Part shown: positions 44,281-53,040 of the stretch, one piece after another
Layout: each line of letters begins with the position of its first letter
Numbering within the stretch: position 1 is the first letter of the stretch
Assembly: GCF_900142015.1 (NCBI RefSeq)
Contig: NZ_FQZN01000022.1
Span: forward strand, 46,451-110,450
DNA from: Bacteroides stercorirosoris
Lineage (GTDB): Bacteria > Bacteroidota > Bacteroidia > Bacteroidales > Bacteroidaceae
DNA: 64,000 nucleotides
Direction: 5' to 3'
Made by a program: the position numbers and the translations under genes
Notes under the pieces: model-generated
Database searches by the model: none
What the model was told of the DNA's origin: nothing
Seen by the model: only the letters and a program-made list of their open reading frames with translations

Positions 44281-45267
44281 ATGAAAATCAATTGCTGGAT
44301 CTTTCTTTCTATGCTTCTGGGGATGGTGAGTTGCCAATCTCAAGACCGTACTTTTACTGTGCATTGCATCGGGTTGGATGCTCACGAAGGAGACACATTA
44401 TATCTGTGGCGCTATGGTGCCGACCGCATGACGGGAGACAGGGATTATGGAAAAGGACCGCTGGATTCTGCCATCATCAGAAACGGGCAGGCCATATTCT
44501 CCGGAAAAGAAGATACGCTGCATCTCTACGGTATAGAGCATCGCCATAGCATGAACTTTTTCTATCCCGAAAGGGGGGAACTGACGCTGACCAATGTAAC
44601 TCCGCCGGAAATGCCTGTGCCGGACAAGAGCACTAATCCCCGTTCGTTGAATGTGCGCCTTTGGAAACTCTGGCATGAAGAGCTCTTTCCGCGTGAGGAA
44701 ACCCGGAAGTTCGTATTTGAGAATGCGGGTAATGCAATGGGGTGGATGGTCTTCGACCGTTGGGCGGAAATATATCCGGATGAACTGGAGAAATTATATC
44801 AGAACAGTAATCCGCAGATGCGGGACAGTACATCGGTATTGATAGGATTGAAACGTTTGCTTGACGGAACCCGCAGTATGATGTCCGGAGATGATTTTAT
44901 TGATTTCAGACAGGTGGATTACGCAGAAAAAGATAGTGTGCAATTCTCGGATATTGCAGGAAAGGGGCAGCCGGTATGTTTGCTTTTCTGGTTGAATGAT
45001 GGGATAGACGGTGTCCGTGCAGAATTGGATGATTTGCGGAACCAATATCCGGATGCTCGGATAGTGGTTGCTACTTATAGATTCCAGGATCCGAAATCTC
45101 GGGCGTTTGTTGGCGAATTAGAGGATAAATATCAGGCGACTGTCCTGGATGACAGCCGCCGTTTTGAAAAGAGTGCTCGTTGGAAATACCGCATTTATGG
45201 TTCTTTCAACTACGAATATATGTTTGACGGACAAGGAAAACTGATAAAAATGAAGCCTGTATTATAA
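44281..45267 (+). CDS. DUF4369-like thioredoxin-fold lipoprotein
   Basis: About 328 residues from ATG 44281. The N-terminus MKINCWIFLSMLLGMVSCQ is a lipoprotein signal, lipobox Cys in VSC. Residues about 30-130 look like the DUF4369 beta domain (FTVHCIGLDAHEGDTLYLW). The C-terminal third has a thioredoxin-like fold (GQPVCLLFWLNDGIDGVRAELDDLRNQYPDARIVVATYR, residues about 230-268), but the CxxC motif is absent, so it is not a disulfide reductase. The upstream extension to 44215 is ignored. Converges with the MurU-like gene, overlapping 6 bp. Confidence 0.8.
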   Translation: MKINCWIFLSMLLGMVSCQSQDRTFTVHCIGLDAHEGDTLYLWRYGADRMTGDRDYGKGPLDSAIIRNGQAIFSGKEDTLHLYGIEHRHSMNFFYPERGELTLTNVTPPEMPVPDKSTNPRSLNVRLWKLWHEELFPREETRKFVFENAGNAMGWMVFDRWAEIYPDELEKLYQNSNPQMRDSTSVLIGLKRLLDGTRSMMSGDDFIDFRQVDYAEKDSVQFSDIAGKGQPVCLLFWLNDGIDGVRAELDDLRNQYPDARIVVATYRFQDPKSRAFVGELEDKYQATVLDDSRRFEKSARWKYRIYGSFNYEYMFDGQGKLIKMKPVL

Positions 45268-46002
45268 TGAATTATAGTAGGCTTCTGCCTTTGCCAGAGT
45301 TTCCGGTTTCCCCACATCGAACCAGTTTTCACTATCTATGGGATATCCCTGGATATGTGCTCTGGAACAGATATCCACGTAAAACGGGATGATAGAGAAT
45401 TTGCCTGTCCAACGCTCATCTTCCATAAATTGAAAGATGGAGGGTGAAAGGACATGGACACAGCCGAAAGCCTGTAATTGGTAGTGCTCGCCGGGATAAT
45501 CAAGTTCTTTGGGAAGTACTTCGCCGGTGGAAAGATTAGTCCAGCCGCAAAGGCGATTATCTTTATCCATCAGCAGATAGCGGGAGGTTTTCCGATGATT
45601 GGTGAGCAGGGTGGCGTCTGCATTGCTTTCCAGATGGTGGCGATAGAAGGCATTGAGGTCTAAATCCGTCAGAATGTCTGAATTATGTATAAGGAAAGGC
45701 TCGTTGCTCTCCAGCAGAGGACGGGCTTTTTTGATTCCGCCACCGGTATCCAGCAATTCGCCCCGTTCGTCGCTGATGTGGATATCTGCGCCGAAATTAT
45801 CATGAGCGCGGAGGAAATCTATAATCTGTTCACCAAAGTGGTGGATATTTATGGTGATGTCATTGAATCCGGCATCTTTCAACCGGAGGATGACACGTTC
45901 TAACATGGGCTTGCCTGCGACGGAGACAAGAGCTTTGGGCATATTGTCGGTCAGCGGACGAAGGCGGGTGCCGAGGCCGGCGGCAAAGATCATTGCTCTC
46001 AT
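45262..46002 (-). CDS. murU: Sugar-1-phosphate nucleotidyltransferase, MurU-like
   Basis: A 246-residue nucleotidyltransferase: AAGLGTRLRPLTDNMPKALV at about 7-26 (substrate loop with Lys), GGGIKKARPLL, HNSDILTDLDL (metal-binding Asp) and a final NWFDVGKPETLAKAEAY. The short length and context next to an AmgK-like kinase point to MurNAc-1-phosphate uridylyltransferase, which makes UDP-MurNAc from recycled cell wall and bypasses MurA. It abuts the kinase gene without a gap. Specificity is inferred from this pairing. Confidence 0.82.
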   Translation of the reverse strand: MRAMIFAAGLGTRLRPLTDNMPKALVSVAGKPMLERVILRLKDAGFNDITINIHHFGEQIIDFLRAHDNFGADIHISDERGELLDTGGGIKKARPLLESNEPFLIHNSDILTDLDLNAFYRHHLESNADATLLTNHRKTSRYLLMDKDNRLCGWTNLSTGEVLPKELDYPGEHYQLQAFGCVHVLSPSIFQFMEDERWTGKFSIIPFYVDICSRAHIQGYPIDSENWFDVGKPETLAKAEAYYNSL

Positions 46003-47433
46003 TTAGTTTCTTGCTTTAAACGTCTGTTCTATATTCTGTTCCCTATGGATAAGATTTACCTGCACTCCGAACAGTTTGTTCAGATGTTCCGCCAGATGTT
46101 GAGCCGAATAAACGGAACGGTGCTGGCCGCCTGTACATCCGAAACAGATGGAGAGATTTGTAAATCCTCGTTCCATATACCGCTTTACCGAAGCATCCAC
46201 TAAACCATACACATGTTCGAGGAAAGTCGTTATCTCCCCGTCATCTTCAAGAAAACGGATAACGGGTTCGTCCAACCCGGTGAAAGGTTTGTAGCGGTCG
46301 TACTTGCCGGGATTGTTCACCGCGCGGCAATCGAATACAAAACCACCTCCGTTTCCGCTGGAATCTTCGGGAATACCTTTCTTATATGCGAAGCTGGTAA
46401 CCTTCACAACAAGGCGGCGTTTCTGCAAATCGTCAGTGAATTGTTTCAGTTCGGTAAGTTCTTTCAGCACGTGGCAGAGATACGGATATTCGGGGTACGG
46501 CTCCTGCAATAACTGCCGCAGGTTTTCAATAGCGAAAGGTACACTCTGGATGAAATGCGGCTTCTTTTCAAAATAGCCGCGGAAACCGTAAGCACCCAGC
46601 ACCTGCATGGTACGGAACAGTACGAAATGGCGCAACTGGGCATAGAAGTATTTTTCGTCTACTGGCTGATATTTGCACAGTGAATCAATGTATTCCTTCA
46701 AAAGTTCTTTGCGCAGACTATCGGGATAATTCGCCTTGGCTTGCCACAGGAAAGAAGCTACATCATAATAAACAGGCCCTTTACGTCCGCCCTGAAAATC
46801 AATGAGCCACGGTTCACCATCCTTAATCATCACGTTGCGGCTCTGGAAGTCCCGGTACATGAAAGTAGCCGAACTGCTGCGCATCAATACATCCGTCATC
46901 TTCTGGAAATCATCTTCCAGACGGTCCTCCTGAAACTCCATTCCGGTTGCTTTCAGGAAACAGTATTTGAAATAGTTCAAATCCCACAAAATACTGCGGC
47001 TGTTGAATTCCGATTGCGGATAGCAATAGGAAAAGTCCATTCCGTCGGCACCGGAGAATTGTACGGCGGGCAACAGGCGCATGGTCTTGCGCAGGAGTTG
47101 CTTTTCTTCTTCATCAAACACGCTTGTTTTGCGCCCTTTTTCGATGGCATTGAACAGGAGCGTGTCGCCCAAGTCTTCCTGCAGATAGAAAGCGTCGTTT
47201 TCACTCTTTGCCACAACTTCCGGTACGGGCAACCCTTTCTTCCGGAAATGGCTTGCCATATAAAGGAAAGCCTGGTTCTCTTCGAGGGAAGTGCCGCTTA
47301 CACCGATAAGTGTAGGCGTGCCTGACAGGCGGAAATAACGGCGGTTGGAGCCGGACGAAGGAAGTTCGTCGATTGCTTCCGGTTCGTGCCCGGTGTAAGC
47401 ACAATATAATTTCTTGAGTTCTTCAGTAATCAT
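46003..47433 (-). CDS. AmgK-like sugar kinase fused to a RapZ C-terminal domain
   Basis: A 476-residue two-domain protein. Residues about 25-310 are an aminoglycoside-phosphotransferase-type kinase: GSNRRYFRL loop, catalytic YRDFQSRN (193-200) and metal-binding IDFQGGRKGP (211-220), as in the MurNAc/GlcNAc anomeric kinase AmgK. Residues about 342-465 match the C-terminal domain of RapZ: VTSFAYKKGIP, FVFDCRAVNNPG, IRFLEDDGEI and GCTGGQHRS (432-440). In E. coli RapZ, this domain senses glucosamine-6-phosphate and binds small RNA; the fused kinase would be tied to amino-sugar level. Operon with the murU-like gene. Confidence 0.85.
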   Translation of the reverse strand: MITEELKKLYCAYTGHEPEAIDELPSSGSNRRYFRLSGTPTLIGVSGTSLEENQAFLYMASHFRKKGLPVPEVVAKSENDAFYLQEDLGDTLLFNAIEKGRKTSVFDEEEKQLLRKTMRLLPAVQFSGADGMDFSYCYPQSEFNSRSILWDLNYFKYCFLKATGMEFQEDRLEDDFQKMTDVLMRSSSATFMYRDFQSRNVMIKDGEPWLIDFQGGRKGPVYYDVASFLWQAKANYPDSLRKELLKEYIDSLCKYQPVDEKYFYAQLRHFVLFRTMQVLGAYGFRGYFEKKPHFIQSVPFAIENLRQLLQEPYPEYPYLCHVLKELTELKQFTDDLQKRRLVVKVTSFAYKKGIPEDSSGNGGGFVFDCRAVNNPGKYDRYKPFTGLDEPVIRFLEDDGEITTFLEHVYGLVDASVKRYMERGFTNLSICFGCTGGQHRSVYSAQHLAEHLNKLFGVQVNLIHREQNIEQTFKARN

Positions 47434-47471
47434 AGTAATTTACTTTTATTTGGGCAGCTAAGGTAAGAGTT

Positions 47472-49940
47472 TTAGGGAATATATACTACCTTTGCGGGAA
47501 AGAAATTCAGTATCTTTTTTCTGAACACCCACAGGCTGAGTAGGAAATATACAAAGACCTGTATCCATAATGTCACCATTTCCGGACGAATATCCGCCAT
47601 ATCCCCTCCCATTGAATTCAGTTTAACGAAAGCCAGCACGGCAGGAGCGGCTGGAACAACGTAGTGTGCAGCTTGCCAATACCAAGGCATCAGTTCGAGA
47701 GGATAGGAGACACCGGAGAGGAAAATATATCCTACGGAAAAGAAGGCGATCATTAATAAGGGGGCTTCGGAGTCGGTGAAATACCGTGATGCCGCCAGTC
47801 CGAAGAAACTCGTTCCTATAAGGAAAGGGATCATCATAGTGATAATATCCCTGCCGTTCCCTATGTTCGGAATACTGAAAAAATGAGGAAGCAGGCCCAA
47901 CAGGAACAGGGCAAAAATGAGATATAGCATTACGTAGACAAAAGTCCTGCCGGAGATATTGTATAATGCTTTGTGCCAGGCGGAACTGTCAGAAGCCGTT
48001 CTTTCTCCTGTCACTTCGGTTGTCACTTCTGTCTTTTCGACCGTCACTTCCGCTTTTTCGACCGTCGCCTTCACCTCTTTCCTTCTCGCTTCCGCCTCTT
48101 CCCCGGTTACCATTCCTATCACCATCAGCAATGTCTGAAAGATAATGATAATCATGACCGCCGGAATCAGATACGACCCATATCCCTCTGTGTAATTGTA
48201 GAGAGCCGTTCCCGATACATTGACGGGAGCGGATGAGGCTACAGCAAGTAGTCCCTGGGGAGGAAGAAACACAGTACCTTCCGCACGGTGGACATCGTTT
48301 ACGGCAAGCATTACGCGCGAAGAAGCCTCCTGCAAATTCTTAAAATTCAGGAAAGCGTCTGTGGCGGCATAGACGCTAAAGACAGATTGTTCACCCCGGC
48401 CTACCCGTGCATCAAAGTCAGCGGGAAGATAGAGAATACCATCTACTTTGCTTTGTTTCAACCATTCTTTCGCTTCAAGATAATTGGGTGTCAGGGCATA
48501 GACTGACGCCTGTGGAGTGGCATTGAGCAGGCGGATATATTCCCGGCTAAGGGCGGAATGTGAATTATCAACAACGGCAACAGGCGTTTTCCGTACAAGG
48601 TTAGGGGCGTACATCAGGTTGTAGAGTAGCCCGTAGGCGAAGATACCGCCTATCAATACCAAAAGTATTGCCGGATTGGTGCTGATGGCACGCCATTCAC
48701 GGCAGATAATATCTGATAGCGAAAGAGGGGCTGTATGATTCGCCGGCATACGTGTTTCTGTTTCTTCTCCGTGTTTCAATATCCAATTCCTCAGCCTCGG
48801 CAGTATCAGCAGTGCCAGCAATGGAAAAAGCAGAAGTATGGCTGTCGATTGCCAGTAATATCCGAACCCGGAGTCAAAATACAGCATCGACTGCGCTATT
48901 TCCGTAAAATGACGCACAGGGAAAAGATAGGATGCCGCATGCACAGGCGGATACATGCTCGTTACAGGAAAAGTGACACCGGAAAGTGTCGCCCCAAGCG
49001 AGCCGACCATCGACACGATGCTGATGATATAAGCTATCCGCGGAAAGATAGAGAAGATGAACACTGCAAGTGCCTGTGTCGCAATAATAAATAACACCGT
49101 CATCAGGTTCATCATCAGCAAACTTCCCTGGAAAGGTATATGCAATACGCCATACAGGACATAATTAGCCAATATGCCGATTATCGAGAAAATGAATGTA
49201 TAAGGCAACAGTTTGCCAACTATGGCAGTTAAAATATTCCCCCGTGCTGTCGTCATCCACTCCTGTGCCGTATGGAACTTCAATTCACTTCCCACGGCAT
49301 AGACTGTCATCAACAAGATGAGTATCTGAAACAGGACATAGAAGAAAGGCTGGCTCAGATAAACGGAATAGTCCAGATCGGGATTATAAAGTGGATGCAT
49401 ACTGGATTGCACAGGCAGGAGAAAAGTTGTTATTTGCTCCTGATTGACACCCAATGATACAGCTTCCATCGCAATAGGCGAGAGTGCGACGGGTGCCAAC
49501 GCCGTCTCAAAAGCCGCCATCAGCTCGCTACCTACGGAAAGGAGGGCATAATGGTAATAATAAGAAAGCGTGGCATCCATTCCTGTAGTGGCACGCTGTT
49601 CAAAGCCGGTGGGGATGGACAGATAGCCATAGATTTCTTTACGTTGTACAGCTTCGCGTGCGGCAGCCTCGTCGGTGAAATGCCGGGTGACACTGAAGGT
49701 GGGTACGGCAGCGATGTTTCGTGCTATCTGCCGGGATGTAGCGGTATTGTCCTTATCTACAATGCCGACAGGGATATTTTCCATCTGCCCGCTGCCGAAG
49801 ATGGTAGCCATGAAGAACAGGCAGAACAAGGGTAACACGATGCACACACCGAGATAAAGCCTGCGAGAGGTCATGCGCTGCCATTCACGGCGAAGTACAT
49901 TATATAAAGGTCGTTTCATAGGACAGGGTCTTTTAGTCAT
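47472..49940 (-). CDS. ABC-2 type export permease, duplicated (two fused halves)
   Basis: An 822-residue protein made of two similar halves (about 1-395 and 408-822). Each begins with REWQ or REWRAISTNP, one helix, a large periplasmic domain (VGIVDKDNTATSRQ; VAVVDNSHSALSRE) and five helices. This is the ABC2_membrane_3/YhgE-like form seen in YbhS and YbhR, here fused. A low-complexity Thr/Glu/Val linker (about 635-665) sits in half two. The ATGA overlap with the HlyD gene stop indicates translational coupling; a second ATG at 49919 is possible. No ATP-binding subunit gene adjoins. Confidence 0.85.
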   Translation of the reverse strand: MTKRPCPMKRPLYNVLRREWQRMTSRRLYLGVCIVLPLFCLFFMATIFGSGQMENIPVGIVDKDNTATSRQIARNIAAVPTFSVTRHFTDEAAAREAVQRKEIYGYLSIPTGFEQRATTGMDATLSYYYHYALLSVGSELMAAFETALAPVALSPIAMEAVSLGVNQEQITTFLLPVQSSMHPLYNPDLDYSVYLSQPFFYVLFQILILLMTVYAVGSELKFHTAQEWMTTARGNILTAIVGKLLPYTFIFSIIGILANYVLYGVLHIPFQGSLLMMNLMTVLFIIATQALAVFIFSIFPRIAYIISIVSMVGSLGATLSGVTFPVTSMYPPVHAASYLFPVRHFTEIAQSMLYFDSGFGYYWQSTAILLLFPLLALLILPRLRNWILKHGEETETRMPANHTAPLSLSDIICREWRAISTNPAILLVLIGGIFAYGLLYNLMYAPNLVRKTPVAVVDNSHSALSREYIRLLNATPQASVYALTPNYLEAKEWLKQSKVDGILYLPADFDARVGRGEQSVFSVYAATDAFLNFKNLQEASSRVMLAVNDVHRAEGTVFLPPQGLLAVASSAPVNVSGTALYNYTEGYGSYLIPAVMIIIIFQTLLMVIGMVTGEEAEARRKEVKATVEKAEVTVEKTEVTTEVTGERTASDSSAWHKALYNISGRTFVYVMLYLIFALFLLGLLPHFFSIPNIGNGRDIITMMIPFLIGTSFFGLAASRYFTDSEAPLLMIAFFSVGYIFLSGVSYPLELMPWYWQAAHYVVPAAPAVLAFVKLNSMGGDMADIRPEMVTLWIQVFVYFLLSLWVFRKKILNFFPAKVVYIP

Positions 49941-50929
49941 TTATTATTGATTGTCAGCAACACCGACATTCCCGGACGTAAACCTTCTACGGGCTGTGTC
50001 GGGCGAGCATGTATCTCGAATGTCTGCATATCATAACTTCCCGTCTGCTTGGTTGATTTCCAGGTGGCAAAGCTGCCCAGCGGACTGATATAATAGATGC
50101 AGAACTCCACATTCTTCTTGCCGATAGCAGGAACATCCGCACGGAATGTACCGTCCATTTTGAATTGTGGCATCAGGTCTTCACGCACGTTGAGCACGAC
50201 ATGCGCATCGTTCATGACAACCAGGTTCATGATAGGTGTGCCCGGTGCAACGAGTTCTCCGCGTTTAGGGAATATCGTTGAAATCTGTCCTGCCTCCGGT
50301 GCTGTTAGCCGTGCATCGACGAGCAGGGCAGACACTTCGTCAACCGTGCTGCGTGCTGCGTCCACCATGCTTCGGGCAGATGCACGGTCTTCGCTTTGCG
50401 CTCCGTCCACTGCCATCTGGTATTGCTCGTAGGCGGCACGCTCGGCTGCTTGTGCGGCACGATACATGGCTTCTACTTCATCTTTCCGCTGCGAGGTGAC
50501 GACACTGTCTTTGTATAATGCAAGAATACGCTGATAAGTAGTTTGTGCCAGTGTCAGGTCGCTCTTGGTCTTGTTCCAGAGTTGCTGGGCGGTAGCGACG
50601 ATTTGTCGCCGTGTGCCGGCGTCTATTTTCTTATTCTGTTCCTGTGCCACTTGCTCCAGGGCATTCACCTGGCGGTATTTGGCTTCTATGGTCGGACTGT
50701 TGATGACGACAAGCGTATCGCCTGCCTTTACCCAGTCACCTTCGCGTACGAGGAATGAATCCACTCGTCCCGGCAGTTTGCCGCTGATGCGGATTTCGGT
50801 GGCCTCTATCTGGCCCTGAAGTACGAGGGGTTGATGGCTCATAAGTACCATTCCCAGGATGGAGACGAGTATGGTGATTGCCAGTATGATGACAAATGCA
50901 GTGCTGATGCTTTTTTTAGAAAGTTCCAT
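49937..50929 (-). CDS. HlyD/EmrA-type membrane-fusion adaptor
   Basis: A 330-residue adaptor with an N-terminal membrane anchor (AFVIILAITILVSILGMVLM), lipoyl halves (EATEIRISGKLPGRVDSFLVREGDWVKAGDTLVVI, about 43-77; key GRV, GDWV, GDTL; and LTAPEAGQISTIFPKRGE), a coiled coil between them (about 85-195) and a beta-barrel ending PVEGLRPGMSVLLTI. It would link the ABC-2 permease in the inner membrane to the TolC channel. Confidence 0.9.
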   Translation of the reverse strand: MELSKKSISTAFVIILAITILVSILGMVLMSHQPLVLQGQIEATEIRISGKLPGRVDSFLVREGDWVKAGDTLVVINSPTIEAKYRQVNALEQVAQEQNKKIDAGTRRQIVATAQQLWNKTKSDLTLAQTTYQRILALYKDSVVTSQRKDEVEAMYRAAQAAERAAYEQYQMAVDGAQSEDRASARSMVDAARSTVDEVSALLVDARLTAPEAGQISTIFPKRGELVAPGTPIMNLVVMNDAHVVLNVREDLMPQFKMDGTFRADVPAIGKKNVEFCIYYISPLGSFATWKSTKQTGSYDMQTFEIHARPTQPVEGLRPGMSVLLTINNK

Positions 50930-51013
50930 GATTTTAAAGGGTTTTGGTTTATACTTTTTAATGAAGAATGAAGAATTTGACTACGCTGTGAAAGCATACT
51001 GAAAGGAAATTCT

Positions 51014-52456
51014 TCATTCCTCATTAAAATACTTCTTGAATTGTTCCGGTGTGCCACAGAGGGCCAACAGGTTCATTAATGTCACATCATATTCATAATA
51101 GGCGGCCAGGCGGGCTACCCGGGCGGTGGCAAGCATTGTTTCTGCATCCACTACCTCGGTGCTGGTTGCCATACCTTCGGTGAAGGATTTCTTGCGGATG
51201 CGTACAAGCTCTTCGCTCAGGGCGATGGTCGCATTTAGGGCACGAACGTTGTCCTGTGCTTTTTGCAATCCGGTATACAGTTTATCTATGCCTACCGTCA
51301 AATCATCCTGTGTCTTATCTTTGCCCAATGCGAGGGTCTGTTCGGCAATGCGCGACTGGCGTATACGTTTTTCCCGTGCCAGTCCGTCAAAGAGGTTCCA
51401 AGTGAAACCTACGCCAATGATAGTACGTGGAACCAGATTACTCTGTATGCCGTGGGCGTAAAGTGTCTGTTTGCCAAAAAGGGCAATGTCCGGCAAATAT
51501 CCGCTTTGGTCTATCCGCAGTTGTTGTTTGGCAATGTTCTGTTGCAATGACAGTTGGTTCAAGAGGTAGTTTCCTGTACGCATGGTTTGCACAAATTCTT
51601 CTTTTACAGGCAGTGTGGCATTGATAAAGAGGGGAGAGGTAGGCTCTATGCTGCAAGTATCCTCCATATTGAGCAGTATGCGTAAAGCACTCTCTACAAC
51701 GGTGACCTCCTTCCGGGCGGATTCCAGTGCCCGCCAGGCTTCGTCCATATTTACTTGTGCGAAGAGGCGGCCGGCTTTGTCAATCATTCCGGCAGATTCC
51801 AGTTTGAGGGCATTCTCATAATGTTGCCTCAAACTATTGTAAGTGTCCTGGCGGACTGATACGATTTCGCGGGCCAGGCTGAGGCCGTAGTAACTTTCGG
51901 CCAATAGGGTTCGCTGTGTGGCGTCGGTTTGTGCACGGCTTTCCTGGGCGATGTCAATCATCCGGTTGCCTATCTTGCCTGCCCGTACACGTTTTCCACC
52001 GGAGAAGACTATCCATTCGGCTGTCAGTCCCACACTGGTCAGGTTTCGGGGGGCGAGGGGGAAGGCAAGAGTATAACTGCCTATCTGGTCCAGTATACCG
52101 CTGATGAACTGGTCGTCCGGCAGGATGGTATGTACAAAATCCTTAGCCGGATCGGTGAACTGGGAGAGGGGTTGCTTCACTTCTATCTTTTCGGACATGT
52201 GAACGTAAGTTCCTGCTCCTTGCAGGCTGGGATACCACAAAGCGTTCAGCTTATCCCGTTCCGCGCGGGCTGTTTCGATGCCTTTGTCGGCAATCTTCAG
52301 ACTTTGATTGCTCTTTTGCAGCATTTGCAGAGCGTCGTCGTAGCTGAGGGAGAGGGACTGAGGCACATCCGGGGCATCGGATGGAATATTGACGGTGTTT
52401 TGTGCCGCCACAGAAAGACTCGCTCCCAACAGGGCGATAAATAAGGTTGGTTTCAT
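51014..52456 (-). CDS. TolC family outer-membrane efflux channel
   Basis: A 480-residue protein with signal peptide (MKPTLFIALLGASLSVAAQ). Repeats of the outer-membrane efflux protein type: SYDDALQMLQKSNQSLKIADKGIETARAE and later FTWNLFDGLAREKRIRQSRIAEQTL (each given as a region; key NxxL and the FDG), which match the two halves of a TolC protomer with its long alpha-helical barrel. First gene of the operon tolC-hlyD-ABC2, with 84 bp to the adaptor gene. Exported substrate unknown. Confidence 0.9.
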   Translation of the reverse strand: MKPTLFIALLGASLSVAAQNTVNIPSDAPDVPQSLSLSYDDALQMLQKSNQSLKIADKGIETARAERDKLNALWYPSLQGAGTYVHMSEKIEVKQPLSQFTDPAKDFVHTILPDDQFISGILDQIGSYTLAFPLAPRNLTSVGLTAEWIVFSGGKRVRAGKIGNRMIDIAQESRAQTDATQRTLLAESYYGLSLAREIVSVRQDTYNSLRQHYENALKLESAGMIDKAGRLFAQVNMDEAWRALESARKEVTVVESALRILLNMEDTCSIEPTSPLFINATLPVKEEFVQTMRTGNYLLNQLSLQQNIAKQQLRIDQSGYLPDIALFGKQTLYAHGIQSNLVPRTIIGVGFTWNLFDGLAREKRIRQSRIAEQTLALGKDKTQDDLTVGIDKLYTGLQKAQDNVRALNATIALSEELVRIRKKSFTEGMATSTEVVDAETMLATARVARLAAYYEYDVTLMNLLALCGTPEQFKKYFNEE

Positions 52457-52563
52457 ATGTTAACTGGTTCGTTTAGGTTATAATAGTGATATTTATCTCA
52501 AACACTCCTTTCTTTCTATTGTTCAATCTCTACTCTTTTTTGATGTTTTGAAAAAGAAATGAG

Positions 52564-52661
52564 TTTTCACCACAGAGTAACACAGAGTATCACGGAGTCC
52601 TATTCTTTTGATTTCAAACTGATTAAACTCTGTGATACTCTGTGCTACTCTGTGGTGAAAA
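52564..52661. repeat. Inverted repeat with tandem-repeat arms, copy 4
   Basis: Arms 52564-52598 (TTTTCACCACAGAGTAACAC, then AGAGTATCACGGAGT) and 52627-52661 are reverse complements with two mismatches. The unit is CACAGAGTA, unlike the CACAGATTA of other copies, yet the arms match each other. Confidence 0.9.
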
Positions 52662-52785
52662 GATTCATAACTATACCGCAAGGAAGCAATTTATGTTGTT
52701 TGTATGAAATATTCATTTTTATATCTGCCCTGTCTTGGTACCTTTTTCACCCCCTCTCAGACGCCTTCTGAATGGGGGTACAATG

Positions 52786-52840
52786 AGTCCTGGACTGAAA
52801 GGCATTCAGTCCTGGACTCAATGCCATTCAGTCCAGGACT
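52786..52840. repeat. Three palindromes AGTCC(T/A)GGACT at exact 22-bp period
   Basis: Cores at 52786, 52808 and 52830, spaced 22 bp. Units 2 and 3 extend to ATTCAGTCC(T/A)GGACT(C/G)AAT, a 19-bp palindrome. Located in the 584-bp region between the tolC and cbiP genes, 200 bp upstream of cbiP. That region also holds the hairpin at 52564 and the inverted repeat at 52963, and no gene that I can support. Confidence 0.88.
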
Positions 52841-52962
52841 GAATCAGGTTCACTCAACGGGTCAAAGGGAAAACCGAAAAAAGGAAAGCGTTTTACTGCT
52901 CTTTTTGTAAATAAATATATTGTAATTCCACACTGCATTTGCATAAGATAAGCTGCATTTCA

Positions 52963-52996
52963 GCAGAACTTTTTCATGCAAGCATGAAAGTTCTGC
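52963..52996. promoter_or_regulatory. Large inverted repeat before the cbiP promoter
   Basis: GCAGAACTTTTTCATGC (52963-52979) and GCATGAAAGTTCTGC (52982-52996) match over 15 bp except for two extra T. It ends 13 bp before the -7 box TATCTTTG (53010-53017), which is 24 bp from the cbiP start. Neither a B12-box nor other cobalamin-riboswitch elements are seen. The site could be an operator or a leader hairpin, depending on where transcription starts. Confidence 0.7.
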
Positions 52997-53040
52997 ATTC
53001 GATTTGCATTATCTTTGTCTCCGTTAAAAACAAATTATAT

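Noticed and set aside
47487..47494. TACCTTTG -7 box on the plus strand
   Set aside because: Lies in the coding end of the ABC-2 permease gene with no rightward gene after it.
52662..53040. Cobalamin riboswitch before cbiP
   Set aside because: No B12-box-like GCCACTG motif or matching core could be found; only palindromes and an inverted repeat are seen. A covariance search would settle it.
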